Shown here: in pieces, positions 23,193-32,036 of the stretch
Numbering within the stretch: the stretch's first letter is position 1
Layout: each line of letters opens with the position of its first letter
Assembly (NCBI RefSeq): GCF_042654245.1
Contig: NZ_JBHSGI010000005.1
Span: forward strand, 372,001 to 436,000
Direction: 5' to 3'
Length of the DNA stretch: 64,000 nucleotides
DNA from: Seohaeicola_A nanhaiensis
GTDB taxonomy: Bacteria; Pseudomonadota; Alphaproteobacteria; Rhodobacterales; Rhodobacteraceae
Translations under genes and position numbers: made by a program
The notes under the pieces: generated by a model
Databases searched by the model: none
What the model was told of the DNA's origin: nothing
Seen by the model: only the letters and a program-made list of their open reading frames with translations

Positions 23193-24392
23193 TCACCCGC
23201 GCCCGACAATATCCGCGGCCCGCGCCAGCACCTCCAGCCCCGCCACCAGGTCGTCGTCCGCGGTATCCTCGGCGAAATCGTGGCTGATGCCGCCGATCGA
23301 GGGCACGAACAGCATCGCCACCGGCATCAGCCGCGCCACGTTGGTCGCGTCATGCAGCGCCCCCGACGGCAGCTTGCGCCACTTGCCCGGCGCGACAGCC
23401 TCGGCCCCGGTCTCCAGCGCGGCGCGCAGCCGCGCGTCCATCGTCACCGGCTCCAGCCCCAGCAGCGGCCCAAAGCTCAGGCCCAGCCCCCGCTCCTGCG
23501 CGATCTCCTGCGCGGTGGCGCGCACGATTTCCTCCATCCGCGCCAGCCGCGCCGTGTCCCCGTCGCGCCACTGCATCGAGAAGGTCGCCCGCCCCGGCAC
23601 GATGGACGAGGCATTGGGATGCAGCGTCACATGCCCGATGGTCCAGACCGAGGCCGGCGTGACCACATTCCGAAACCGCTCGGCAATCGCCGCATTGAAG
23701 GCGCCCAGCGCCTGGAAGGCGTCGCGCCGCAGGTGCATCGGCGTGGTGCCGGCATGGTTCTGCTGACCGCTGAAGGTGATACGCATGTCCCGGATGCCGA
23801 CAATGTCGCTGACCACGCCGATCCGCTCGCCCGCGGTATCCAGCACCGGCCCCTGTTCGATATGCAGCTCGATATAGCCGGTGAACCGCCCAGGATCGAC
23901 GAAGTCCCCCGCAAGCGCCGCCATGCGCCCCCGCGCCTCGGCAAAACGCACGCCGGAATGATCGGTCAGCGGATCCGCCTCGTCCAGCGGCAGGGTGCCC
24001 GACCAGATCGCGCTGCCGGTGGTCACGCCGAACCGGCTCTCCTCGTCCTGGAAGCTGACGACCGAAACCGCCGGCCCGCCCGCCGCGCGCGCGGCCCGCG
24101 CCACCTCCAGCGCCGCGATCACGCCCAGCGCCCCGTCCAGCCAGCCGCCCTCGGGCTGGCTGTCGGAATGCGACCCCAGCAGCAGCGAGCGGCCCTCGGC
24201 CAGCCCGAACAGGTTGCCCGCCGGATCGAAATGCGGCACCAGCCCCGCCTCCTCCATCCGCGCCGCCAGCCACTTCCGCGCCGCGATATCGGCTTCGGAA
24301 AAGGCCGGACGGATCACCCCCTTGCCCACCCCCGCCGCACCAAAGCCGCGCAGGGTTTCGAGATCGGCCAGGAAACGGTCGGGCTTCACCAT
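23193..24392 (-). CDS. M20-family amidohydrolase (N-carbamoyl-L-amino acid hydrolase/allantoate amidohydrolase type)
   Basis: 399 residues from ATG 24392. Metal ligands and catalytic residues typical of the HyuC/AllC group are visible: LLGSHSDSQPEGGWLDGALGV (His, Asp), FQDEESRFGV (Glu-Glu), YIELHIEQGPVLD (His, Glu), and GTTPMHLRRDAF with QNHAGTTPM (dimer-domain His). The C-terminal GALHDATNVARLMPVAMLFVPSIGGISHDFAED supplies the last His. The enzyme removes carbamoyl or ureido groups from amino acids or ureidoglycolate-type substrates. It follows the formate dehydrogenase gene by 31 nt on the same strand; hydantoin or allantoin pathway partners are not in the window. Confidence 0.87.
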   Translation of the reverse strand: MVKPDRFLADLETLRGFGAAGVGKGVIRPAFSEADIAARKWLAARMEEAGLVPHFDPAGNLFGLAEGRSLLLGSHSDSQPEGGWLDGALGVIAALEVARAARAAGGPAVSVVSFQDEESRFGVTTGSAIWSGTLPLDEADPLTDHSGVRFAEARGRMAALAGDFVDPGRFTGYIELHIEQGPVLDTAGERIGVVSDIVGIRDMRITFSGQQNHAGTTPMHLRRDAFQALGAFNAAIAERFRNVVTPASVWTIGHVTLHPNASSIVPGRATFSMQWRDGDTARLARMEEIVRATAQEIAQERGLGLSFGPLLGLEPVTMDARLRAALETGAEAVAPGKWRKLPSGALHDATNVARLMPVAMLFVPSIGGISHDFAEDTADDDLVAGLEVLARAADIVGRG

Positions 24393-24423
24393 GACGCCGC
24401 CACCCCGCGCCCGGATTTCTGCA

Positions 24424-27189
24424 TCACTCCGCCGCCGCCGGCACACCCGCCGGCTCCACCCGCACCGCCGAAAACTTGAACTCGGGGATCTTGCCATAGG
24501 GATCGACCGCCGGATTGGTCAGCACGTTCGCCGCCGCTTCGACATAGGCGAAGGGCAGGAAGACCATGTCGGGCGCCACCGCGCGGTCGGCGCGGGCCAT
24601 GATCTCGATGCTGCCCCGCCGCGTGGTCAGCCGCAGCATCCCGCCCGGCTCGACCCCCAGCCGGCGCAGGGTCGAGGGATGGAGCGAGCAATTCGCCTCC
24701 GGCTCCACCGCATCCAGCACCCTGGACCGGCGCGTCATCGAGCCGGTGTGCCAGTGCTCCAGCTGCCGCCCCGTCGTCAGGATCATCGGATAGTCCGCAT
24801 CCGGCGCCTCGGCGGGGGCGATCACGCTTGCCGGCGTGAACTTCGCCCGCCCCCCGGCGCGCGGAAAGCCGCTGCCAAAGACGATCGGCTGCCCCGGATC
24901 CTCGGGCGAGAGCGAGGGGTATGTCACTGCGTTCTCCAACGCCAGCCGGTCCCAGGTGATGTTGTCAAAGCTCTTCATCGTCCGCTTCATCTCGGCAAAG
25001 ACATCCGCCGGGCTGTCATAGTGCCAGTCCAGCCCGCAGCGCCGCGCCAGATCCACCGTGATCGCCCAGTCCTCGCGCGCCTGCCCCGGCGGCGGCACGG
25101 CGGGCCGGCCCATCTGCACCTGGCGGTTTGTATTGGTCACGGTCCCCGATTTCTCGGCAAAGGCCGAGGCGGGCAGGATCACGTCGGCATAGTTCGCCGT
25201 TTCCGTCAGGAAAATGTCCTGCACCACCAGGTGATCGAGCTTCGCCAGCGCGTCGCGGGCATGTTCCACATCCGGGTCCGACATCGCCGGGTTCTCTCCC
25301 AGGATATACATCGCCTTGATCTGCCCCTCATGGACCGCATCCATGATCTCGGTAACGGTCAGCCCCTTCTGGTTCGAGAAGTCGCCCGACTGCCAGACCT
25401 CGCTGAAGGCCGACCGCACGCCGTCATCCGTCACGCTCTGGTAATCCGGCAGGAACATCGGGATCAGCCCCGCATCCGACGCCCCCTGCACGTTGTTCTG
25501 CCCGCGCAGCGGATGCAGCCCGGTGCCGGGCCGCCCGACATGGCCGCACATGAGCGCCAGCGAGATCAGGCATCGCGAGTTGTCGGTGCCGTGGATGTGC
25601 TGGCTTACCCCCATGCCCCAGAAGATCATCCCCGCCTCGGCCCGCGCAATGGTCCGCGCCACGTCGCGCAGCACCTCGGCCGGAATGCCGCAGACCTCGG
25701 CCATCTTCTCGGGCGCAAAATCCTTCAGATGCGCGACCTCGGCGGCGAAGTTCTCGGTATAGGCCTCGACATACTGCCGGTCGTACAGCTCCTCCTCCAC
25801 GATCACATGCATGATCGCATTCAGCATCGCCACATCCGCGCCGGGCCGGAACTGCAGCATGTGCGAGGCAAAGCGGCGCAGGCCGACACCGCGCGGATCC
25901 ATCACGATCAGCTTGCCGCCGCGCTTGGCGAACTGCTTGAAATAGGTCGCGGCAACCGGGTGGTTCTCGACCGGATTGGCGCCGATGACGATGGCGACAT
26001 CCGCGTTCTCGATTTGGTTGAAGGTCGCGGTCACAGCGGCCGAGCCGACGTTCTCCATCAGCGCCGCGACCGACGACGCATGGCACAGCCGCGTGCAGTG
26101 ATCGACGTTGTTGTGCCCGAACCCCTGCCGGATGAACTTCTGGAACAGGTAGGCTTCCTCGTTGGTGCATTTGGCGCTGCCAAAGCCCGCTACCTCGCGC
26201 CCCCGCCCCTTCAGGCCACGGGCGGCAAAGTCCATCGCCTCTTCCCAGCTGGCTTCCCGGAAATGGCTCTGCCAGTTACCCGGATCGACGTTCAGCCCCT
26301 TGGCCGGCGCATCCTCGCGGCGGATCAGCGGCACCGTCAGGCGGTGCGGGTGGTGGATATAGTCGAACCCGAAGCGCCCCTTGACGCACAGCCGCCCCTC
26401 GTTCGCCGGCCCGTCAATCCCCTCGACATATTTCACCCGCCCGTCCTTGACCTTCAGCGACACCTGGCAGCCCACGCCGCAGAAGGGGCAGACGCTGGCG
26501 ACCTCACTGTCGTAATCCGCGCTGTCGCCCTGCTGGGCGTCGTCCAGCACCGTCGCCGGCATCAGCGCGCCCGTGGGGCAGGCCTGCACGCATTCGCCGC
26601 AGGCCACGCAGGTCGAGGCGCCCATCGGGTCGTCCATGTCGAAGACCGGATAGGCCGAATGCCCCCGCCCCGCCATGCCGATCACGTCGTTGACCTGCAC
26701 CTCGCGGCAGGCGCGCACACACAGATTGCACTGGATGCAGGCATCGAGATTGACCCGCATGGCGACATGGCTGTCGTCCAGCAGCGGTATATGATCCTTT
26801 TCCATCGCCGGAAACCGGCTGTGGGTCACGCCGTTCAGATCGGCCATGTCCCACAGATGCGACGAGCGGTCATGCGCCTCCTCCCGCTTCGGCTGGTCCG
26901 CCACCAGCAGCTCGGTCACCATCGCCCGCGCCTTCACCGCGCGCTCCGACGCGGTCTTGACCACCATCCCCTGCGCGGGCTCGCGGATGCACGAGGCGGC
27001 CAGGGTGCGCTCGCCCTCGATCTCGACCATGCAGGCGCGGCAGTTGCCGTCAGGGCGATAGCCCGGCGCCGGCTTGTGGCAGAGATGCGGGATCACCAGC
27101 CCGCGGCCGTTGGCGATCTCCCAGATCGTCAGGCCCTTCGGCGCGTCGATCTCGGTCCCGTCAAGCGTGAAACGGATGGTCTCGGCCAT
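24424..27189 (-). CDS. fdhA: Formate dehydrogenase alpha subunit (FdsA-like, Mo-bisMGD, multi-FeS)
   Basis: 921 residues. From the N terminus: [2Fe-2S] ferredoxin domain (C37, C50, C53, C67); two [4Fe-4S] clusters in CIQCNLCVRAC (151-161) and CVACGECVQAC (194-204); cofactor-proximal [4Fe-4S] in VCPFCGVGCQV (234, 237, 241) plus Cys268; then the molybdopterin domains. Active-site Cys369 and His370 in HCTRLCHAS replace selenocysteine. This is the layout of cytoplasmic NAD-linked formate dehydrogenase alpha subunits, which oxidise formate to CO2. The usual FdsB/FdsG electron-transfer subunits and FdhD are absent from the window; the upstream side is a 288-bp gap. It may work alone with a ferredoxin or use subunits encoded elsewhere. 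Confidence 0.9.
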   Translation of the reverse strand: MAETIRFTLDGTEIDAPKGLTIWEIANGRGLVIPHLCHKPAPGYRPDGNCRACMVEIEGERTLAASCIREPAQGMVVKTASERAVKARAMVTELLVADQPKREEAHDRSSHLWDMADLNGVTHSRFPAMEKDHIPLLDDSHVAMRVNLDACIQCNLCVRACREVQVNDVIGMAGRGHSAYPVFDMDDPMGASTCVACGECVQACPTGALMPATVLDDAQQGDSADYDSEVASVCPFCGVGCQVSLKVKDGRVKYVEGIDGPANEGRLCVKGRFGFDYIHHPHRLTVPLIRREDAPAKGLNVDPGNWQSHFREASWEEAMDFAARGLKGRGREVAGFGSAKCTNEEAYLFQKFIRQGFGHNNVDHCTRLCHASSVAALMENVGSAAVTATFNQIENADVAIVIGANPVENHPVAATYFKQFAKRGGKLIVMDPRGVGLRRFASHMLQFRPGADVAMLNAIMHVIVEEELYDRQYVEAYTENFAAEVAHLKDFAPEKMAEVCGIPAEVLRDVARTIARAEAGMIFWGMGVSQHIHGTDNSRCLISLALMCGHVGRPGTGLHPLRGQNNVQGASDAGLIPMFLPDYQSVTDDGVRSAFSEVWQSGDFSNQKGLTVTEIMDAVHEGQIKAMYILGENPAMSDPDVEHARDALAKLDHLVVQDIFLTETANYADVILPASAFAEKSGTVTNTNRQVQMGRPAVPPPGQAREDWAITVDLARRCGLDWHYDSPADVFAEMKRTMKSFDNITWDRLALENAVTYPSLSPEDPGQPIVFGSGFPRAGGRAKFTPASVIAPAEAPDADYPMILTTGRQLEHWHTGSMTRRSRVLDAVEPEANCSLHPSTLRRLGVEPGGMLRLTTRRGSIEIMARADRAVAPDMVFLPFAYVEAAANVLTNPAVDPYGKIPEFKFSAVRVEPAGVPAAAE

Positions 27190-27388
27190 GGCTGCCTCCT
27201 AGCATTTCGCGACTTATAGCGCAGTTCGGGCCCAAAAACCCACGCCCAAACCCGACAGGACAGAGGGGATTTGCGCCACCCATGACGCGGATCGGAAAGT
27301 TATGTTCTTCCGCTCGGCTCGATTACAGCGCTCCGCCCGCCCCCCGAGGCTTCCGGGACGTAGAGAGACAGCCAGCGCCCGCCCCATG

Positions 27389-27421
27389 CTTCTCTGGTTG
27401 AAAAATACCTGCGCCGCAGGC
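27389..27421 (+). repeat. Intergenic repeat, single-module copy D (diverged)
   Basis: CTTCTCTGGTTGAAAAATACC followed by TGCGCCGCAGGC matches the first module of copy A in reverse complement (CTTCTCTGGTTCCAAAATACC, then TCCGCCGGAGGC). It lies in the 288-bp gap between the aldehyde dehydrogenase and formate dehydrogenase genes. The rest of the gap holds no open gene and no clear promoter. Confidence 0.6.
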
Positions 27422-27477
27422 ATCGCGCAAAGCGCGATTGCGCGGCCGGAACGGGCGCGGGCGGCGGATGCCGCCCC

Positions 27478-29814
27478 CTATTCCCCGTAGGGCACCCAGA
27501 TATTCTTCACCTCGCTCGCCTGCGCCAGCCACTCGGCGCTGTCATTGGCGAACCAGTCCCGCGCCCGCCCGTCGTTCACCCAGGTGCGCTTGAGATTGCC
27601 GGCCGAGGCCCGCTCGACCGCCTCCGACAGCGGCGTCGAGGAAAAGCTCCACATCGCATCGAGGTTCAGGTGCCCGGCCAGCGGCCCGGCCAGCTCGGCA
27701 TGGCTTCCGGTCAGGATATTGACCACGCCCGCCGGCACGTCCGAGGTGTCGAGCACCTGGTAGAAATCCGTCGCCGCCAGCGGATAGGGCTCCGAGGCGA
27801 CCAGCACCACGCGGTTGCCCATCGCCAGCGCCGGCGCCATGACCGAGACCAGCCCCAGCAGCGGCGCCTCGTCGGCGCAGAGCGCGCCGATCACCCCCAC
27901 CGGTTCGTTCATCGCAATCGCCACGCCCCGGATCGGCACGCCATGCACCCGGCCGTCGTATTTGTCCGCCCAGGCCGCATAGGTGAACAGCCGCTGGATG
28001 CTGGCCTCGACCTCCTTCGCGCCGCCGCGCGTGCCGGTCATCGCATCCAGCCGACGGGCGAACTCCGTCGCGCGCGCCGACAGGTTCTCGGCGATGTAAT
28101 AGAGGATCTGCGCCCGCAGATGCCCGGTCGTCTTCGCCCAGCCCGCCGCACCCTGCGCCGCCTCGACCGCATTGCGCACATCCTTGCGGTTGCCAAGGCC
28201 CACATGCCCCAGCAAGGCGCCCGAACGAGACCAGACCGCGCGGGAATAGCCGCCGTCGGGCCGCGCCTGCTTGCCCCCGACATAGAGCTTGGCGGTGCGG
28301 TCGATCGGATCGGCAGGGCCGCCGGCCCCATCAAAGGCGTCCACCCGTTTCAACACGCGGGCTGTCCCGACAGGTTTGGTATAGGCCGCCAGCCCCTCCC
28401 AGCCGCCCTCGCGCCCGAACCCGCTCTCCCGCACCCCGCCGAACCCGGCCGCCGCGTCGAACAGGTTGGTCGCATTCACCCAGACCACCCCCGCCGCCAG
28501 CTTCGGCGCGATATCGAGCGCGAGGTTCACGTTCTCGGTCCAGACCGTCGCCGCCAGCCCATAGCGCGTGTTGTTGGCCAGCTCGACCGCCTCGGATGGC
28601 GTGCGGAAGGTGCAGGACACGAGGACGGGACCGAAAATCTCCTCCTGCATCAGCGCATCCGACGGCGCGAGGCCCGCAATCAGCGTCGGTGGATAGAAAC
28701 ACCCCCGTGCCGGCAGCGGCACCCGCGCCTGATACATCTGCCCGGCGGCATTGCCCTCGACCATTTCGCGCACGGCCGCCAGCTGCACCGGATCGACCAG
28801 CGCGCCCACGTCGATGCATTTGTCCAGCGGATCGCCGATGCGCAGCTTGTCCATCCGCGCGCGCAGCCGCTCGTGGAACCGCTCGGCGATGCCCTCCTGC
28901 ACCAGCAGCCGCGAGCCGGCGCAGCAGACCTGCCCCTGGTTGAACCAGATCGCATCCACCAGCCCCTCGATGGCGCTGTCGATGTCGGCGTCCTCGAAAA
29001 CGATATACGGCGACTTGCCGCCCAGCTCGAGCGTCAGCGATTTGCCCGACCCGGCCGTCGCCTCCCGGATCCGGCGACCGACCGAGGTCGAGCCGGTAAA
29101 GGCGATCTTGTCCACCTCCGCCTTGACGATCATCTCGCCCACCGCGCCATCGCCGGTGACGATGTTGACCACACCCTTCGGCAGCCCCGCCTGCCGGCAG
29201 ATATCGGCGAAGAGCAGCGCGGTCAGAGAGGTATATTCCGCCGGTTTCAGCACCACGGTATTGCCCATCGCCAGCGCCGGCGCGACCTTCCAGGCCAGCA
29301 TCAGCAGCGGGAAGTTCCAGGGGATGATCTGCCCGCAGACGCCCAGCGCCACCCGCCCCGGAAGCGCCTCCTCCATCAGCTGCGCCATGCCCGCGTGGTA
29401 ATAGAAATGCCGCTGCGCCAGCGGCACGTCGATGTCCCGGCTCTCGCGGATCGGCTTGCCGTTGTCGAGCGTTTCCAGCACGGCGAACAGCCGCGCATGC
29501 TTCTGCAGCAGCCGCGCGATGGCATAGAGATAGCGCGCCCGCCCCGGCCCGCCCAGCCGCTCCCACTTGCCCTGCGCCCTGCGCGCGGCCTTCACCGCGG
29601 CATCCACATCCTGCTGCGTCGCCTGCGTCAGCGTCGCCAGCGTCTCGCCCGTGGCGGGGTTCTTCGAATCGAACCCATCGCCGGGCTCAGTAAAGCCCCC
29701 GTCGATGAAATGACCAAAGCGGTCGCCCATGTCGACCAGCCAGGCCAGCGCCTCGGCGGCGCTTTCGGGGGCGGGGCCATAGTCCATGCTCTCGAAAATC
29801 TCGCTCACGGTCAT
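27478..29814 (-). CDS. Two-domain aldehyde dehydrogenase family protein
   Basis: 778 residues from ATG 29814 (AGAAGGA about 8 nt upstream). The first ~480 residues are a full ALDH domain: LTLELGGKSPYIVF (Glu general base) and FNQGQVCCAGSRLLVQEG (catalytic Cys). Residues about 500-778 repeat the ALDH fold (GVIGALCADEAPLLGLVSVMAPALAMGNRVV; GVVNILTGSHAELAGPLAGH) but lack the Glu and Cys motifs, so the second half is probably structural. This long form is known next to deoC. It should oxidise acetaldehyde formed by DeoC to acetate, or a related aldehyde. It is 96 bp downstream of deoC in the same direction. Confidence 0.88.
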   Translation of the reverse strand: MTVSEIFESMDYGPAPESAAEALAWLVDMGDRFGHFIDGGFTEPGDGFDSKNPATGETLATLTQATQQDVDAAVKAARRAQGKWERLGGPGRARYLYAIARLLQKHARLFAVLETLDNGKPIRESRDIDVPLAQRHFYYHAGMAQLMEEALPGRVALGVCGQIIPWNFPLLMLAWKVAPALAMGNTVVLKPAEYTSLTALLFADICRQAGLPKGVVNIVTGDGAVGEMIVKAEVDKIAFTGSTSVGRRIREATAGSGKSLTLELGGKSPYIVFEDADIDSAIEGLVDAIWFNQGQVCCAGSRLLVQEGIAERFHERLRARMDKLRIGDPLDKCIDVGALVDPVQLAAVREMVEGNAAGQMYQARVPLPARGCFYPPTLIAGLAPSDALMQEEIFGPVLVSCTFRTPSEAVELANNTRYGLAATVWTENVNLALDIAPKLAAGVVWVNATNLFDAAAGFGGVRESGFGREGGWEGLAAYTKPVGTARVLKRVDAFDGAGGPADPIDRTAKLYVGGKQARPDGGYSRAVWSRSGALLGHVGLGNRKDVRNAVEAAQGAAGWAKTTGHLRAQILYYIAENLSARATEFARRLDAMTGTRGGAKEVEASIQRLFTYAAWADKYDGRVHGVPIRGVAIAMNEPVGVIGALCADEAPLLGLVSVMAPALAMGNRVVLVASEPYPLAATDFYQVLDTSDVPAGVVNILTGSHAELAGPLAGHLNLDAMWSFSSTPLSEAVERASAGNLKRTWVNDGRARDWFANDSAEWLAQASEVKNIWVPYGE

Positions 29815-29910
29815 GCTCTGTGTCCTTCTTGCGATGTACCGCCGCCGGTCGAGACAACCAACCGCCCGGAACAAGGCGGCAAAGCCGCCGGCGGGCGCTC
29901 GCCCGGCGCC

Positions 29911-30900
29911 CTACCCCATCGCATGACGATACCCCGCCGAATAGGCGCCGCTCACGTAATGCTCCAGCTGCCGCTCGATATCGCCCAGCAGTGACGACGC
30001 GCCAAAGCGGAACAGGTCGGGCCGCAGCCAGCGGTCGCCCAGTTCGTCCTTCATCAGCGACAGATACACCAGCGCGTCCTTCGCCTTGGAAATCCCCCCG
30101 GCCGGTTTATAGCCGATGCGGATCCCCGTCCGCTCGTGATACTCCCGGATCGCGCGGACCATCACCAGCGACACCGGCAGCGTGGCGTTCACGCTCTCCT
30201 TGCCCGTCGAGGTCTTGATGAAATCCGCCCCCGCCATCATGCAGACCAGCGAGGCGCGGGCAACGTTGCGCAGCGTGCCCAACTCCCCCGTCGCCAGGAT
30301 CGCCTTCACATGCGCGGCCCCGCAGGCCGCACGAAAGGCGTGCATCTCGTCATAGAGCGCCTGCCAGTTGCCACCCAGCACATGGCGGCGCGAAATCACG
30401 ATGTCGATCTCCTGCGCCCCCGCCTTCACGCTCTCGCCGATCTCGGCCAGGCGCAGGTGGAAGGGCGACAGCCCGGCCGGAAATCCGGTCGAGACGGCGG
30501 CAACCGGAATGCCCGACCCCTCCAGCGCCTCCACCGCCGCAGCGACCATGTCATGATAGACGCAGACCGCCCCCACCGTCAGCCGCTCCATTCCCAGCGC
30601 CTCCAGCAGCGCCGGCGCGACCGGCTGGCGCGCCTTGGCACAGAGCCGACGGACACGCGCCTCGGTATCGTCGCCCGACAGGGTCGTCAGGTCGATGCAG
30701 CTGATCGCGCGCAGCAGCCAGGCCGCCTGATGCGCCTTCTTGACCGACCGCCGCCCCGGCAATGTCGCCGCGCGCCGCTCGATGGCCGAGGTATTGGCCT
30801 GCACGCCCCGGACCCAGTCCATGTCCAGGTCCATCCCCGGATTGCGCGGCTCGGCGACCTGCGGCAGCTGCGCGGTGCGTTCCGCGGCGGCAGTTGTCAT
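29911..30900 (-). CDS. deoC: Deoxyribose-phosphate aldolase
   Basis: 329 residues from ATG 30900; longer than the E. coli enzyme (259) because of an ~80-residue N-terminal extension (LPQVAEPRNPGMDLDMDWVRGV and following), as in many actinobacterial and animal-type DeoC. The Schiff-base Lys is in GADFIKTSTGKESVNAT, and the second catalytic Lys is in IRIGYKPAGGI. CIDLTTLSGDD is the conserved N-terminal Asp/Leu strand. It cleaves 2-deoxyribose-5-phosphate to glyceraldehyde-3-phosphate and acetaldehyde in the cytoplasm. The downstream ALDH would remove the acetaldehyde. Divergent from sitA. Confidence 0.93.
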   Translation of the reverse strand: MTTAAAERTAQLPQVAEPRNPGMDLDMDWVRGVQANTSAIERRAATLPGRRSVKKAHQAAWLLRAISCIDLTTLSGDDTEARVRRLCAKARQPVAPALLEALGMERLTVGAVCVYHDMVAAAVEALEGSGIPVAAVSTGFPAGLSPFHLRLAEIGESVKAGAQEIDIVISRRHVLGGNWQALYDEMHAFRAACGAAHVKAILATGELGTLRNVARASLVCMMAGADFIKTSTGKESVNATLPVSLVMVRAIREYHERTGIRIGYKPAGGISKAKDALVYLSLMKDELGDRWLRPDLFRFGASSLLGDIERQLEHYVSGAYSAGYRHAMG

Positions 30901-31002
30901 CGGGCGTCCTCCGCAGCCATTTCCGGCCCGCAACTTCGCATGCGCCCCCAACCCCGGTCAAGCGAGCCCCTGCCCATCCGCGCGGCACCTGGCCGATCCT
31001 AG

Positions 31003-31053
31003 ATGCGAATAATTCTCAATCTCATTGACTTCTTGCGAATGAGTTGCATATTC
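31003..31053 (+). promoter_or_regulatory. sitABCD promoter with two Fur/Mur-like boxes
   Basis: Core promoter TTGACT (31025-31030) and CATATT (31047-31052), 16 nt apart. Box 1, ATGCGAATAATTCTCAATC beginning at 31003, contains the dyad GAAT-A-ATTC and overlaps the -35 edge. Box 2, TTGCGAATGAGTTGCATATT beginning at 31033, fills the spacer and -10. The gene cluster is a manganese importer, so Mur (the alphaproteobacterial Mn-sensing Fur) is the likely repressor. AT content here is far above the surroundings. Confidence 0.6.
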
Positions 31054-31082
31054 AAGCCGAAGCGATGAAATCACGGTTGACC

Positions 31083-32036
31083 ATGACAACGCGACGACAT
31101 TTCCTTCTGGGCTTGGCCGCCCTCCCGCTTGCGACCCGCGCCTCGGCGCAGGCCCCTCTGAACATCGTTGCGACGACCGGCATGATCGCCGACGCCGCCC
31201 GCCAAGTCGGCGGCGATCTGGTGACGGTCAAGGGGCTGATGGGCCCCGGCGTCGATCCCCATTCCTACCGCCAGACCCGCAGCGACATCGTCGCCCTTAC
31301 CCGCGCGGATCTGGTGCTCTGGCACGGTCTCTATCTCGAGGCGCAGATGGAAGAGTTCTTCCAGGATCTCGCGCGCAAGCGGCAGGTGGTGGCCGTGGCC
31401 GACAGCCTGCCCCGTGACCGGCTGCGCGCCCATGCGCAATATGCCGACAAGTTCGACCCCCACGTCTGGATGTCGCCGCGCCTCTGGAAGGACGTCATTC
31501 CCGCCGTCCGCGACGCGCTGACCGCCGCCAGCCCCGACGCCGCCGAAACCTTCGCCGCCAATGCCGTGGCCTATCAGGCCGACATCGACCGCCTTGCCGC
31601 CTATGCCGCCGAGGCCATGGCAAAGGTGCCCGAGGCCAAGCGCGTGCTTGTCACCGCCCATGACGCCTTCGGCTATTTCGGTCAGGACTTCGATATCGAG
31701 GTGCTCGGCATCCAGGGCATCTCGACCGAAAGCGAGGCCGGCCTGAACCGCATCGCCCAACTGGTCGACGTGCTGGTCGACCGTCAGATCTCGGCGGTCT
31801 TCGTCGAAAGCTCGGTCTCCGACCGCAACATCCGCGCCCTTGTCGAAGGTGCCGCCTCCAAGGGCCACACCGTGCGCATCGGCGGCGAGCTCTACAGCGA
31901 CGCGATGGGGCCCGACGGCAGCTACGAGGGCACCTATCTCGGCATGATCGACCACAACGTGACCGTCATCGCCGGCGCGCTCGGGGCCGATGTGCCCGCG
32001 CGCGGCATGGACGGCAAGCTGACGGTGGGCCTCTGA
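31083..32036 (+). CDS. sitA: Manganese/iron ABC transporter substrate-binding protein
   Basis: 317 residues from ATG 31083; ATG 31065 is in frame but would start only about 6 nt after the predicted transcription start, so the later ATG is preferred. The N terminus MTTRRHFLLGLAALPLATRASA is a Tat-like signal (TRRHFLL). Cluster A-I metal ligands: GVDPHSYRQT (His), DPHVWMSP (His, in the Mn/Zn loop), VLGIQGISTESEAG (Glu), and SGELYSDAMG-type Asp near the C terminus. The absence of a His-rich loop favours Mn/Fe over Zn. Periplasmic receptor for SitBCD. ATG of sitB shares a base with the TGA. Confidence 0.9.
   Translation: MTTRRHFLLGLAALPLATRASAQAPLNIVATTGMIADAARQVGGDLVTVKGLMGPGVDPHSYRQTRSDIVALTRADLVLWHGLYLEAQMEEFFQDLARKRQVVAVADSLPRDRLRAHAQYADKFDPHVWMSPRLWKDVIPAVRDALTAASPDAAETFAANAVAYQADIDRLAAYAAEAMAKVPEAKRVLVTAHDAFGYFGQDFDIEVLGIQGISTESEAGLNRIAQLVDVLVDRQISAVFVESSVSDRNIRALVEGAASKGHTVRIGGELYSDAMGPDGSYEGTYLGMIDHNVTVIAGALGADVPARGMDGKLTVGL

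Noticed and set aside
23995..27219. A 1074-codon open frame opposite the formate dehydrogenase gene
   Set aside because: It is rich in Arg/His/Pro with no domain pattern and exactly mirrors a gene with full cofactor motifs; long antisense frames are expected in high-GC DNA.
27670..29994. A 774-codon open frame opposite the two-domain aldehyde dehydrogenase gene
   Set aside because: Shadow frame with low-complexity Arg/His/Gln content and no start context.
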